Origin: Abditibacteriales bacterium
GTDB lineage: Bacteria; Armatimonadota; Abditibacteriia; Abditibacteriales; JANWYM01
Assembly: GCA_025055355.1 (NCBI GenBank)
Contig: JANWYM010000039.1
Coordinates: forward strand, 1-15,020
Direction of reading: 5' to 3'
Length of the DNA: 15,020 nt
This document shows, in pieces, positions 1-6,556 of the stretch. Both the position numbers and the translations under genes were made by a program. Numbering within the stretch: position 1 is the stretch's first letter; every line of letters starts with the position of its first letter. The notes beneath the pieces were generated by a model. It had not been told where the DNA came from. It did no database searches and saw only the letters and a program-made list of their open reading frames with translations.

Positions 1-120
1 CACCCCACCCCGGGCGTTGTTCCTCTCCCGCGCCCCCCCCCCCACCACACCCCCCCCCCTACCCCCACCCCCCCCCCCGGGCATTGCTCCCCCCCCCTCG
101 CGATGACAGGCATCTTCGGA
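1..120. other. Low-complexity C-rich contig end
   Basis: Positions 1-100 consist largely of runs of C broken by single A or T bases. Two near-copies of the word CGGGCRTTGYTCC lie at about 11-23 and 78-90. No reading frame or ordered signal is visible. This is most likely poor consensus at a contig edge, so no biology should be read into it. Confidence 0.6.
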
Positions 121-164
121 GGAGAAGGCAAAACGCAAAAGTTTAGCTTGCATTAAACAAGAAC

Positions 165-193
165 TTGCCACCGCCCGAAAATTCAGGTATCAT
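165..193 (+). promoter_or_regulatory. Sigma70-type promoter of the propeller/PHP gene
   Basis: TTGCCA (165-170) and TATCAT (188-193) are separated by exactly 17 bases, each matching the consensus at five of six positions. Transcription would start near 200, about 67 bases before the ATG at 267. The -10 box overlaps a segment (191-200, CATAACGCCA) that recurs at 10150-10159 inside a MITE-like element. Seen by inspection; activity is inferred. Confidence 0.5.
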
Positions 194-203
194 AACGCCA
201 CCT

Positions 204-248
204 AATCTCCCGACTTTCCTCTCCGCGAAGGAGGGGTGAGGGGAGATT
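204..248 (+). repeat. Leader hairpin, relative of a dispersed repeat
   Basis: AATCTCCC (204-211) pairs with GGGAGATT (241-248), with a weaker inner CCTC/GAGG pairing. The segment 191-235 resembles 10150-10192 inside the MITE-like element: both carry CATAACGCCA, then CTCCC, then GCGAAG followed by a G-rich stretch. The hairpin ends six bases before the Shine-Dalgarno GGAGG at 254-258, so it forms the 5' leader of the first gene. Confidence 0.5.
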
Positions 249-266
249 CTCTCGGAGGTGAGCGCG

Positions 267-3212
267 ATGCGCAAAGGGCGGACGTTGGGGGCGTTGGTGG
301 CAGCAGCGGCGGCGGTGCTGGTCATTGGAGGTCTGATGCAGCGAGCCTCAGGCGGACAGGCGCGGCGCGCCGTGACCAATCCGCTAACGCCGATGCCGCT
401 GGACGGTGTGGCGGTGCAACTGACGCTGGGCTTGAAGGACGCGCAGCCAACCGACTGGGATGGCGACCTCACGTTGTCCGAGGGCAAGGTCGTGCGTCTC
501 GACGCGCGGCTGGTGCAGCAGGACCGCCTTGAGGGGAGCGCGTGGAAGATGCGCTCGCGGCGGCAGGGCGCGGCGCAGAACGCTCCGATGCGTCCCGTGC
601 AGTTGTTCGCCACCTTCGACGCGCCGCTGACGGCGAAGGTTGAGGTGACGACGCGGCAGGGGAATTTTTCCTTCGCCCTCAGCGACCTCAAGTTCGGGAG
701 TCGCACAACGTTCCTCGACGGCGCCGCCGCTGTGGAGCGCGTGCCACTGTGGGCGCAAATCACTCGCTCGCCTGATGAAGAAGACTTCCCCGCCTGCGCC
801 GTCGCGCCTGACGGCACAATTTGGTGCGCCTACGTTGCTTACAAACATGGCAATCCCATCAACACCGATGAGGTCTTCAAGGGCGAATTCGACTCGTTAG
901 TTACGAAGGGCAACGGCGACCAAATCAAACTGATGAAATTCGACGGCAAGGCGTGGAGCGCGCCGCTGGACGTGACGGAGGCAGGACTGGACGTGTGGCG
1001 TCCGACAGTAGCGGTGGACGGGCAAGGGCGCGTATGGGTGGTGTGGTCGCAGAATCTGGACGGGAACTGGGACTTACTGGCGCGCGGCTACAGTCCGAGA
1101 GCCGACAAGTGGACTCACGTCAAGCGGCTGACTCGCGATGGGGGCGCGGACATCAACCCAGTCGCCAACACGGTGCGCGGACGTGTGCTCGTGGCATGGC
1201 AGGCGTGGCGGAGAGATAACTTTGACATCTGGCGCATGGCTCTCCCTGCCGAAGATAAAGAGCCGCGCGGCGGTTTCTTCGTCGCCAACGCTTCCAACCA
1301 GTGGTATCCTTCCATCGCCGTTGATTCCAAAGGGCGGGTCTATGTCGCCTGTGACACTTATGAGGCGGGAAACTACGACGTTGGGTTGTTCGTAGAACGA
1401 AGCGGTTTCTCTTTTGGTCCGCTCACCGCAAGACCCATCGCCACCTCCCCCCGCTACGAAGCCCGTCCCAGCATCGTCGTTGACAAACAAGACCGCCTCT
1501 GGATTGCCTACGAGGACGCCGACCCGAACTGGGGCAAAGATTACGGCTCGCGGTGGGAGGGAAAAAGTGGTGTGCCGTTTTACCTTCGGCGCAACATCAT
1601 CGTGCGCTGCTACGACAAGGGGAAGTTGATGCAGGCGGCGGAGGTCAGGGCGACGCCTGTGGCGACAGACCTTCTCGTGGGGCAACCTGCCGGCACGCCG
1701 CATCAGCGGTTGAGTTTTCCACGCCTGAGCGTGGACGACCAGGGGCGGGTGTGGCTGCTGTTCCGCCGCCATGCGTTGGCAACGGGCGCGGGCGAGCGAT
1801 GGCAGAGTTTTGCGATGTATTATGACGGGGACAAGTGGTCGCCCGAAATTCCGCTGCCCAACTCGGACAACCTGATGGATAACCGCCCCGCCCTCGTGCC
1901 GCTCAAAGGCAAAGGGTTGCTTGCCATTTACTCCAGCGACGGGCGCACGGGCGGGACGAATACGGCGAGCGAAAACAACCTTTACGCGGCGCTGCTGCAA
2001 GCGGACGGCGCGCCGAAAGAGCCGATGTTGGTTGCGGCTACCCCTTCCCAGCCCCTCCTTGATGTCGAACCCGTGCATCCCAACGAAGCCGAGGACATCA
2101 AGCGCATCCGCGCCTATCGCGCCACCGTCGGTGGAAGGACGTATCAACTGCTGCGCGGCGAGTTCCATCGGCACACCGAAATCTCCAGCCACCGCGACCA
2201 GGACGGACCGTTTGAGGATATGTGGCGCTACGGGCTGGACGTGGCGAAGATGGACTGGATTGGTCCAGGCGACCACGACAACGGCGTGGGACCAGGAGGC
2301 ATCTCGTTAGAATACACCTGGTGGCTGTCGCAGAAGCAGATTGACATGTATCATCATCCGCCGACGTTCCTGCCGATGTTTACCTATGAGCGCAGTGTGA
2401 ACTATCCCAGCGGGCACCGCAACGTCATGTTCGCCAAGCGCGGCATTCGCCCCCTGCCGCGTTTTGGCAACCCGCAGCAGGCGCCTGAAAGGCTCTTTGG
2501 CACGCCCGAACAGGGCGCGCCCGACACGAAGAACCTCTTTGCCTACCTCAAGTTCTTCGGCGGCATCTGCTCGATGCACACCTCCGCGACCAACATGGGC
2601 ACCGACTGGCGCGACAACGACCCGCAGGTGGAGCCCGTCGTCGAAATCTATCAGGGGCATCGGCAGAACTACGAAGAGCCCAAAGCCCCCAAAGCCGCCA
2701 AAGACGCGCAGGACAGCATCGGCGGCTACCAACCCGCCGGGTTCGTCTGGCGGGCTTTCGAGAAGGGCTACCGTTTGGGCTTTCAGGTCAGCAGCGACCA
2801 CATCAGCACCCACATCAGTTACGGTGTCGTGTTCGCCGAAAAGCCCACCCGCGAGGCGATTCTGGACGCCTTCAAAAAGCGCCACTCCTACGGCGCGAAC
2901 GACAACATCATCCTGGACGTGCGCTGCGGGAATTACATGATGGGGGACGAGTTCACGTCCAAGTCGCTGCCGAAGTTGGACATCCTCATTCAAGGCACGG
3001 CACCCGTCGCCCGCGTGGACATCGTGCGGCAGATTGATCAGGCGACGCCTGAATACGTTTACGCCGTTGAGCCGAGAAGACGCGATGTGAAGTTGAGTTG
3101 GACGGATAACGCCGCCCAAGCGGGCGCGGTCAACATGTATTACGTCCGCCTCATGCAGGAGGACGGCAAGATGGCATGGGCAAGCCCGCTGTGGATTCGG
3201 TATGAGCCCTAA
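267..3212 (+). CDS. Secreted beta-propeller protein with C-terminal PHP-like metal-binding domain
   Basis: A 981-aa exported protein. The ATG at 267 is chosen because GGAGG at 254-258 lies 8 bases upstream; the in-frame GTG at 258 would overlap that site. Residues 1-30 form a signal peptide (RKGR, then an Ala/Val/Leu core). Residues about 170-560 contain repeated blades of the type VAVDGQGRVWVVW, IAVDSKGRVYVAC, IVVDKQDRLWIAY and LSVDDQGRVWLLF, as in BNR-like propellers. From about residue 625 a PHP/DUF3604-like domain begins: GEFHRHTE (H634, H636), GDHDNG (D669, H670, D671), H771, E793 and SSDH (D844, H845) are candidate metal ligands. PHP domains are usually phosphoesterases, but the substrate is unknown; the propeller suggests carbohydrate or surface binding. 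The gene has its own promoter. Domain calls are by motif only. Confidence 0.85.
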   Translation: MRKGRTLGALVAAAAAVLVIGGLMQRASGGQARRAVTNPLTPMPLDGVAVQLTLGLKDAQPTDWDGDLTLSEGKVVRLDARLVQQDRLEGSAWKMRSRRQGAAQNAPMRPVQLFATFDAPLTAKVEVTTRQGNFSFALSDLKFGSRTTFLDGAAAVERVPLWAQITRSPDEEDFPACAVAPDGTIWCAYVAYKHGNPINTDEVFKGEFDSLVTKGNGDQIKLMKFDGKAWSAPLDVTEAGLDVWRPTVAVDGQGRVWVVWSQNLDGNWDLLARGYSPRADKWTHVKRLTRDGGADINPVANTVRGRVLVAWQAWRRDNFDIWRMALPAEDKEPRGGFFVANASNQWYPSIAVDSKGRVYVACDTYEAGNYDVGLFVERSGFSFGPLTARPIATSPRYEARPSIVVDKQDRLWIAYEDADPNWGKDYGSRWEGKSGVPFYLRRNIIVRCYDKGKLMQAAEVRATPVATDLLVGQPAGTPHQRLSFPRLSVDDQGRVWLLFRRHALATGAGERWQSFAMYYDGDKWSPEIPLPNSDNLMDNRPALVPLKGKGLLAIYSSDGRTGGTNTASENNLYAALLQADGAPKEPMLVAATPSQPLLDVEPVHPNEAEDIKRIRAYRATVGGRTYQLLRGEFHRHTEISSHRDQDGPFEDMWRYGLDVAKMDWIGPGDHDNGVGPGGISLEYTWWLSQKQIDMYHHPPTFLPMFTYERSVNYPSGHRNVMFAKRGIRPLPRFGNPQQAPERLFGTPEQGAPDTKNLFAYLKFFGGICSMHTSATNMGTDWRDNDPQVEPVVEIYQGHRQNYEEPKAPKAAKDAQDSIGGYQPAGFVWRAFEKGYRLGFQVSSDHISTHISYGVVFAEKPTREAILDAFKKRHSYGANDNIILDVRCGNYMMGDEFTSKSLPKLDILIQGTAPVARVDIVRQIDQATPEYVYAVEPRRRDVKLSWTDNAAQAGAVNMYYVRLMQEDGKMAWASPLWIRYEP

Positions 3213-3290
3213 TTTTTCTGCAACCAGAAGGGCGCAAAAGTATCTTAATCAAGCGCGCTGAACGTGCAGCGCATATTCTCAGATTTTTTT

Positions 3291-3300
3291 AGGAGGAGGT
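3291..3300 (+). promoter_or_regulatory. Strong Shine-Dalgarno that fixes a TTG start
   Basis: AGGAGGAGGT ends 7 bases before TTG at 3308. The first in-frame ATG (3332) lies inside the hydrophobic signal segment and has no such site, so the cytochrome gene starts at the TTG. Confidence 0.7.
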
Positions 3301-3307
3301 TCAAGCC

Positions 3308-3733
3308 TTGAAGAGACGTCAGTTGTCAATCATGGGTGGAATCGGATTGGTAGTGGGTTTGGTGTGGCTGGCGTGGGCGGATGAGAAAATACCGCCGGAG
3401 TATGCCAAACTCAAAAACCCGGTGAAGGCGACGCCACAATCCATCGCCGCCGGGAAGAAGATTTACACTGAGAAGTGCGAAGCCTGCCACGGCAAAACTG
3501 GCAAAGGTGATGGACAGGTCGCCAAAACGATGCCCAATGTGAAGATGCCCGACCTCTCCACCGCTGAGTTCGCCAAAGAAAGCGAGCAGGAGATTTTCTG
3601 GATCATCAGCGAAGGCAAAGAGGGCACCGTGATGAAGGGCTTCAAGAAGGAAGTCAAAGACAACGACCGCTGGCATCTGGTCAACTACGTGCGCACCTTT
3701 GCGCCCAAACCTGCCAAGCCCGCGAAGAAGTGA
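3308..3733 (+). CDS. Small exported c-type cytochrome (class I, one haem)
   Basis: A 141-aa electron carrier acting outside the cytoplasmic membrane. Residues 1-24 form an export signal or single anchor (MKRR followed by a hydrophobic stretch). The haem-attachment motif CEACH is at 57-61. M109 in the segment GTVMKGFKK is the likely axial methionine, and the helix motif WHLVNYVR (122-129) is typical of class I and cbb3-type cytochrome c domains. The tail is rich in Lys, Pro and Ala. The start is TTG, set by a strong ribosome site. It lies 95 bases after the propeller/PHP gene and ends in a strong terminator, so it is either last in a two-gene unit or transcribed alone. No oxidase or reductase gene is nearby, so its redox partner cannot be told. 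Confidence 0.92.
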   Translation: MKRRQLSIMGGIGLVVGLVWLAWADEKIPPEYAKLKNPVKATPQSIAAGKKIYTEKCEACHGKTGKGDGQVAKTMPNVKMPDLSTAEFAKESEQEIFWIISEGKEGTVMKGFKKEVKDNDRWHLVNYVRTFAPKPAKPAKK

Positions 3734-3758
3734 AGCGGTGGGGAAGGGAAAAGAGAAG

Positions 3759-3796
3759 AACGGCTCGGTTGCCCTCAACCGAGCCGTTTTTTTTTT
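3759..3796 (+). terminator. Rho-independent terminator of the cytochrome gene
   Basis: A perfect 13-bp stem (3759-3771 with 3776-3788), a CCCT loop and a run of ten T (3787-3796) lie 25 bases after the cytochrome stop codon. This is a textbook intrinsic terminator. Confidence 0.93.
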
Positions 3797-3802
3797 GAGC
3801 CA

Positions 3803-4052
3803 TGTAGGGGGGGCGCGTCCCTGCCAGCCCTTTGATGCGTGATGTGGGCTGGCACGGAGTCCCGCCCCTACGATGTTAGCGCCGCATCAGAACGTAGGGG
3901 CGGTGCGTCCCTGCCAGCCCTTTGACGCGTGATGTGGGCTGGCACGGAGTCCCGCCCCTACGATGTTAGCGCCGCATTAGAACGTAGGGGCGGTGCGTCC
4001 CTGCCAGCCCTTTGATGCGTGATGCGGGCTGGCACGGAGTCCCGCCCCTACG
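3803..4052. repeat. Three tandem 90-bp units, each a 70-nt palindrome
   Basis: The word GTAGGGG starts at 3804, 3894 and 3984, giving an exact 90-bp period. In each unit about 70 nt (3803-3872, 3893-3962, 3983-4052) form an imperfect palindrome: a left arm ending CCTGCCAGCCC pairs with a right arm beginning GGGCTGGCACGG, and the outer ends CGTAGGGGCGG and CCGCCCCTACG are complementary. The 20-bp linkers (GATGTTAGCGCCGCATNAG plus AA) are nearly identical. Copies differ at only a few bases. The last palindrome ends two bases from the stop codon of the convergent GH172 gene, so the array fills the whole 320-bp gap between two gene ends, a place where REP-like elements often sit. The left-arm core recurs in the array at 8993-9222. 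Confidence 0.9.
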
Positions 4053-4053
4053 A

Positions 4054-5109
4054 TTATCGTCGAGGCATCCGCATTTCCAGGGATGGAAACGGCGGGAAAG
4101 GCTTGTGCGGCTCGGTCTGATACCAGTAGGCAACGGACGAGTAATCGTTGCCCTGGTCGTTCGCGTGACCGTGTTCAATGCTAAAACGCAGCGACTTCTG
4201 GAAGTGGACGGGGTCTTCGATGTGGAAGCGGTAGAGCGTCCACTGCCCGCTCCAATTCTGCGTGTCGCTGCCGATGCTCACGCCTGTGTAAAGCCCGGAG
4301 TATGCCCCCGACGGGAAACCCCACGCCTCGCAGAAGTAGTCCTCCGTCCCTGTGCCGTGCAAACTGGGCGGCCACTTCTCGCCGTCAATAAAGAACATAT
4401 CGTCACCTTCGCCGAACCACGTGTAGTTCTGATGAAAAGCGTTCCAGTTGTCCACGCTCAACACGCAGCCGACGAAGTGCCCCCGTCCCTTTGCATCTAA
4501 GATGAGGTAGTTATCCTTGCCCGTGAGGTTGACCGGCGGCTTGCCTTCGGGATACTTGAGGGCTTTGCACGGCTTCTCGACGTTGAACCAGGCATGGAAG
4601 CGACCCAAGTTGTCCGCCAAGCTGTCGTATGCCTCGTAGTCAATGTAGTAGTAGAACGCCCGCACTTCGACCTCACATTGATTCTCAACTGTGATGACCG
4701 CGCGCTGGGCGAACGGCATGGGGAAGTAGCAGTTCATCCCCGCCTGCGTGCCTAAGCCCGGACCTTTGATGACCGAGAGCGGCAAACTTACAAAGTGCTG
4801 CAACTTTGCGTGCCCACAGCCGAAGAAATCGCCGACAGGCACTTCGACGCTGGGGTTCTCCTCCTCATCCCAAAACATCCGGAGGATGAGTTTCCGCAGG
4901 TAGCGATTGTCCGGGCAGGCAATCGTGAACCAGATGTGCCGAATGCAGCCCGCGCCGTGAATGTCCGCGAGCGTTGCCGTCTGCCCCGCGGGAATGGAGA
5001 TGCAGTCGCGGTTGCCGCCCGTCTGGTCCCAACTGGACACGCGCTTGCTACGTGCGTCGCGCAGTTCCGCCAAACGACCCAAGGGACTGCCATAGGGATA
5101 CTGTGACAT
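4054..5109 (-). CDS. DUF2961 / GH172-family glycoside hydrolase
   Basis: A 351-aa protein without a signal peptide, so probably cytoplasmic. It matches the DUF2961 family, now glycoside hydrolase family 172, whose characterised members act on difructose dianhydride or on alpha-D-arabinofuranosides and assemble as trimers or higher oligomers. Visible features are an N-terminal segment with SSWDQTGGNRD (25-35), the block HIWFTIACPDN (58-68), WFGEGDDMFF (231-240) and HGTGTEDYF (251-259). By spacing, E234 and E256 are the probable catalytic pair; this assignment is inference from the family. The length is about normal for a single-domain member. The Shine-Dalgarno is weak (GGATGAGG upstream of ATG 5109). 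The gene is transcribed divergently from the pseudopilin gene across a region with a Fur-like palindrome, and it ends against a palindromic array. The sugar substrate is unknown. Confidence 0.9.
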   Translation of the reverse strand: MSQYPYGSPLGRLAELRDARSKRVSSWDQTGGNRDCISIPAGQTATLADIHGAGCIRHIWFTIACPDNRYLRKLILRMFWDEEENPSVEVPVGDFFGCGHAKLQHFVSLPLSVIKGPGLGTQAGMNCYFPMPFAQRAVITVENQCEVEVRAFYYYIDYEAYDSLADNLGRFHAWFNVEKPCKALKYPEGKPPVNLTGKDNYLILDAKGRGHFVGCVLSVDNWNAFHQNYTWFGEGDDMFFIDGEKWPPSLHGTGTEDYFCEAWGFPSGAYSGLYTGVSIGSDTQNWSGQWTLYRFHIEDPVHFQKSLRFSIEHGHANDQGNDYSSVAYWYQTEPHKPFPPFPSLEMRMPRR

Positions 5110-5193
5110 CTTTGCCTCATCCTTTCTGCTGAAAATTCTGGCATTTCGGGAAACTTTATCAAAAGCAGCAGCGTCTAACGGCTCGATGAATGC

Positions 5194-5208
5194 TGAGAAT
5201 GATTCTCA
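5194..5208. promoter_or_regulatory. Fur-family 7-1-7 palindrome
   Basis: TGAGAAT-G-ATTCTCA is a perfect 7-1-7 inverted repeat. It matches the Fur-type core TGATAAT-N-ATTATCA at 12 of 14 arm positions. It lies between the divergent GH172 gene (start 5109) and the pseudopilin gene (start 5391), about 1.05 kb upstream of feoA. Zur and PerR sites have the same shape, so the bound metal cannot be told from the site alone. Confidence 0.55.
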
Positions 5209-5240
5209 ATTTCAATATTTTTCCCTTCTGGCATAAGGTT

Positions 5241-5366
5241 TGCTCAAAGCGACAGGTGAGAAAGAAGAAGGGCTGGCTGAAGCCCTCGCAAAGCGACCGC
5301 CAGCCCAGCGCCGCCGTGGTAAACCCACAGCGCACCGCTTCAGAGTTTACCACGTCGCGGCGTATT
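5241..5366 (+). ncRNA. Structured 5' leader of the pseudopilin gene (candidate)
   Basis: Two hairpins follow each other before the start codon. GGGCTGGC (5270-5277) pairs with GCCAGCCC (5299-5306). CGCCGC plus CGTGGTAAAC (5309-5324) pairs with GTTTACCACG and GCGGCG (5345-5362), a 16-bp stem with a two-base bulge (TC, 5355-5356). The ribosome site AAGGAG follows 15 bases later, at 5378-5383. No known riboswitch class was recognised: a CGCAAAGC word recalls GEMM-I aptamers, but the rest does not fit. It could be a regulatory leader or a dispersed palindromic element. Confidence 0.35.
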
Positions 5367-5390
5367 CTGTCAAGTTGAAGGAGTATGTCT

Positions 5391-6173
5391 ATGTTTCACA
5401 GAAGCGCACGGCGCGGGTTTACTCTGATTGAGTTGCTGGTGGTCATTGCGATTGTCGCCATTTTGGCGGCAATCCTGATGCCTGTGTTCACGCAGGCGCG
5501 GGAGAAGGCGCGGCAGGCGAGTTGCTCATCGAACCTGAAGCAGATGGGGTTGGCGATTCAGATGTATGTTCAGGATTACGAGGCGTATCCGGCGTTTTCC
5601 TACAATCGTGTGGGGGGAGTGGAGCGGTGGTATGACATTTTGCAGCCCTACGTGAAGAACGTCGGGGTTTTCGTCTGCCCCAGTTTACCCCAGTCGCAGA
5701 CGGCGTTTCAGATGACAGGGACGCAGCGCGGGCGCAACCTCAGTTACGGCTACAACTACCAATACTTGGGCAACTCGCGCCCGGTCGCTCAGGGCGGCAA
5801 CGTGCCGGTGTCGGACGCCGCGATTCAAGTGCCTGCCCAGACGATTGCCCTTGCCGACAGCGACGGCACTGGTGGATACTACCTCCATCCCCTGAGTTAC
5901 GATGCCGGCACAACCGCGTGCAACGTCATCGGCAATCACGGCTACTCGATTGACCCGCCCTTCCTGCCTGCACGTTCGATTGGTTTTCCCAGTTCGGGGT
6001 GCACCAGCCCACCGGTGGACTTTCCGGGCAAGCAGGGCTTCTCGCGCCTCTCCGCCCGTCATCAGAACGGCGTCAACGTCGCCTTCTGCGATGGGCACGT
6101 GAAGTGGTTCAAGCGCGAGGTGCTGGAGCGGGATAACTCGTATTGGAACGGACGGGGAGAACCGATGCCGTAA
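5391..6173 (+). CDS. Pseudopilin-like protein with H-X9-DG C-terminal motif
   Basis: A 260-aa type IV pilin / type II secretion pseudopilin-like protein. The ATG at 5391 is preferred over 5385 because AAGGAG at 5378-5383 leaves 7 bases to it but only one to 5385. The short basic leader MFHRSARRG is cleaved before F10 by prepilin peptidase, and FTLIELLVV with E14 (mature position 5) starts the hydrophobic helix (about 10-31). The C-terminal RHQNGVNVAFCDG carries the H-X9-DG signature of the DUF1559-like families that are expanded in Planctomycetota and Armatimonadota. Several Cys residues could form disulfides outside the cell. No pilus-assembly genes are near, as is usual for these scattered pseudopilin-like genes, and the substrate is unknown. 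It lies 84 bases upstream of feoA on the same strand. Confidence 0.9.
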   Translation: MFHRSARRGFTLIELLVVIAIVAILAAILMPVFTQAREKARQASCSSNLKQMGLAIQMYVQDYEAYPAFSYNRVGGVERWYDILQPYVKNVGVFVCPSLPQSQTAFQMTGTQRGRNLSYGYNYQYLGNSRPVAQGGNVPVSDAAIQVPAQTIALADSDGTGGYYLHPLSYDAGTTACNVIGNHGYSIDPPFLPARSIGFPSSGCTSPPVDFPGKQGFSRLSARHQNGVNVAFCDGHVKWFKREVLERDNSYWNGRGEPMP

Positions 6174-6184
6174 CGACGGAGTGG

Positions 6185-6243
6185 TTGATGGTTCATGGTT
6201 ATATGGTTGGTGCTTGCATTGACCATTGACCATGAACCATCAA
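6185..6243. repeat. Inverted repeat upstream of feoA
   Basis: A perfect 15-bp pair, TTGATGGTTCATGGT (6185-6199) and ACCATGAACCATCAA (6229-6243), with an inner ATGGT/ACCAT pairing. It fills most of the 84-base gap between the pseudopilin stop and feoA. No T-run follows, so it is not an ordinary intrinsic terminator. Its ATGAAC/GTTCAT words resemble those of the hairpin after feoA. Confidence 0.75.
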
Positions 6244-6257
6244 TTAGGCGAAGTGTT

Positions 6258-6488
6258 ATGACCGAACTCCCCTTAGACCGCTGCCCGCCCGGTCACGGCG
6301 GGAAGATTCTGCGCGTGGGCGGCTCGCCCGACTTGGCGCAGCGTTTGTTGGAATTGGGCTTCGTGCCGGGCACGTCCGTGTCCGTGGTGCGATACGCCCC
6401 GCTGGGTGACCCGTTAGAAGTCACCGTGCGCGGCTACCATCTCAGTTTGCGCAAGCGCGAAGCGCACAACATCATTTTGAGTGCATGA
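6258..6488 (+). CDS. feoA: Ferrous iron transport protein A (FeoA)
   Basis: A 76-aa cytoplasmic SH3-like protein that works with FeoB in Fe(II) import. The sequence has the FeoA pattern: CPPGHGGKILRVGG near the N-terminus, then LAQRLLELGFVPGTSVSVV, then GDPLEVTVRGYHLSLRKREA. The ATG at 6258 gives a normal FeoA length; the open frame extends further upstream but only through the inverted repeat. The ribosome site (AGGCG, 6246-6250) is weak. It lies 68 bases ahead of feoB on the same strand, the classic feoAB order. Hairpins on both sides of the gene could affect mRNA processing or stability. A Fur-like site lies about 1 kb upstream, before the pseudopilin gene. Confidence 0.95.
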   Translation: MTELPLDRCPPGHGGKILRVGGSPDLAQRLLELGFVPGTSVSVVRYAPLGDPLEVTVRGYHLSLRKREAHNIILSA

Positions 6489-6538
6489 AGTTCATGAAGT
6501 TTGGGGGTTCATGAACCCGATGAACCTCATGAACTCAT
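6484..6538. repeat. Nested TTCATGAA hairpin between feoA and feoB
   Basis: The perfect 14-nt palindrome GGGTTCATGAACCC (6505-6518) lies inside longer imperfect arms, ATGAAGTTCATGAAGTT (6485-6501) and AACCTCATGAACTCAT (6523-6538). The feoA stop codon lies within the left arm, and feoB starts 18 bases after the structure. The unit TTCATGAA or close variants occurs several times. Confidence 0.75.
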
Positions 6539-6556
6539 CTATCAGCCAAGGCGTTC

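Noticed and set aside
1074..2276. 400-aa open frame opposite the propeller gene
   Set aside because: It is antisense to a protein with clear propeller repeats; high GC and codon bias keep the opposite strand open.
3255..3290. Terminator after the propeller gene
   Set aside because: GCGCTG/CAGCGC can pair, but the T-run begins 12 bases after the stem, so it does not look like an intrinsic terminator.
3803..4052. Regularly spaced repeats as a CRISPR array
   Set aside because: The linkers between palindromes are nearly identical, not unique spacers; the period is 90 bp and no cas gene is present.
4012..4500. 162-aa open frame opposite the GH172 gene
   Set aside because: It starts inside the palindromic array and runs antisense to a well-supported gene.
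5241..5366. Known riboswitch (GEMM-I or SAM type) before the pseudopilin gene
   Set aside because: Only short words such as CGCAAAGC or TGAAGCCC match; the conserved pairing pattern of those classes is not present.
6219..6247. Promoter TTGACC-N17-AATTAG before feoA
   Set aside because: The -10 box matches at only three of six positions and the sequence is part of the inverted repeat.
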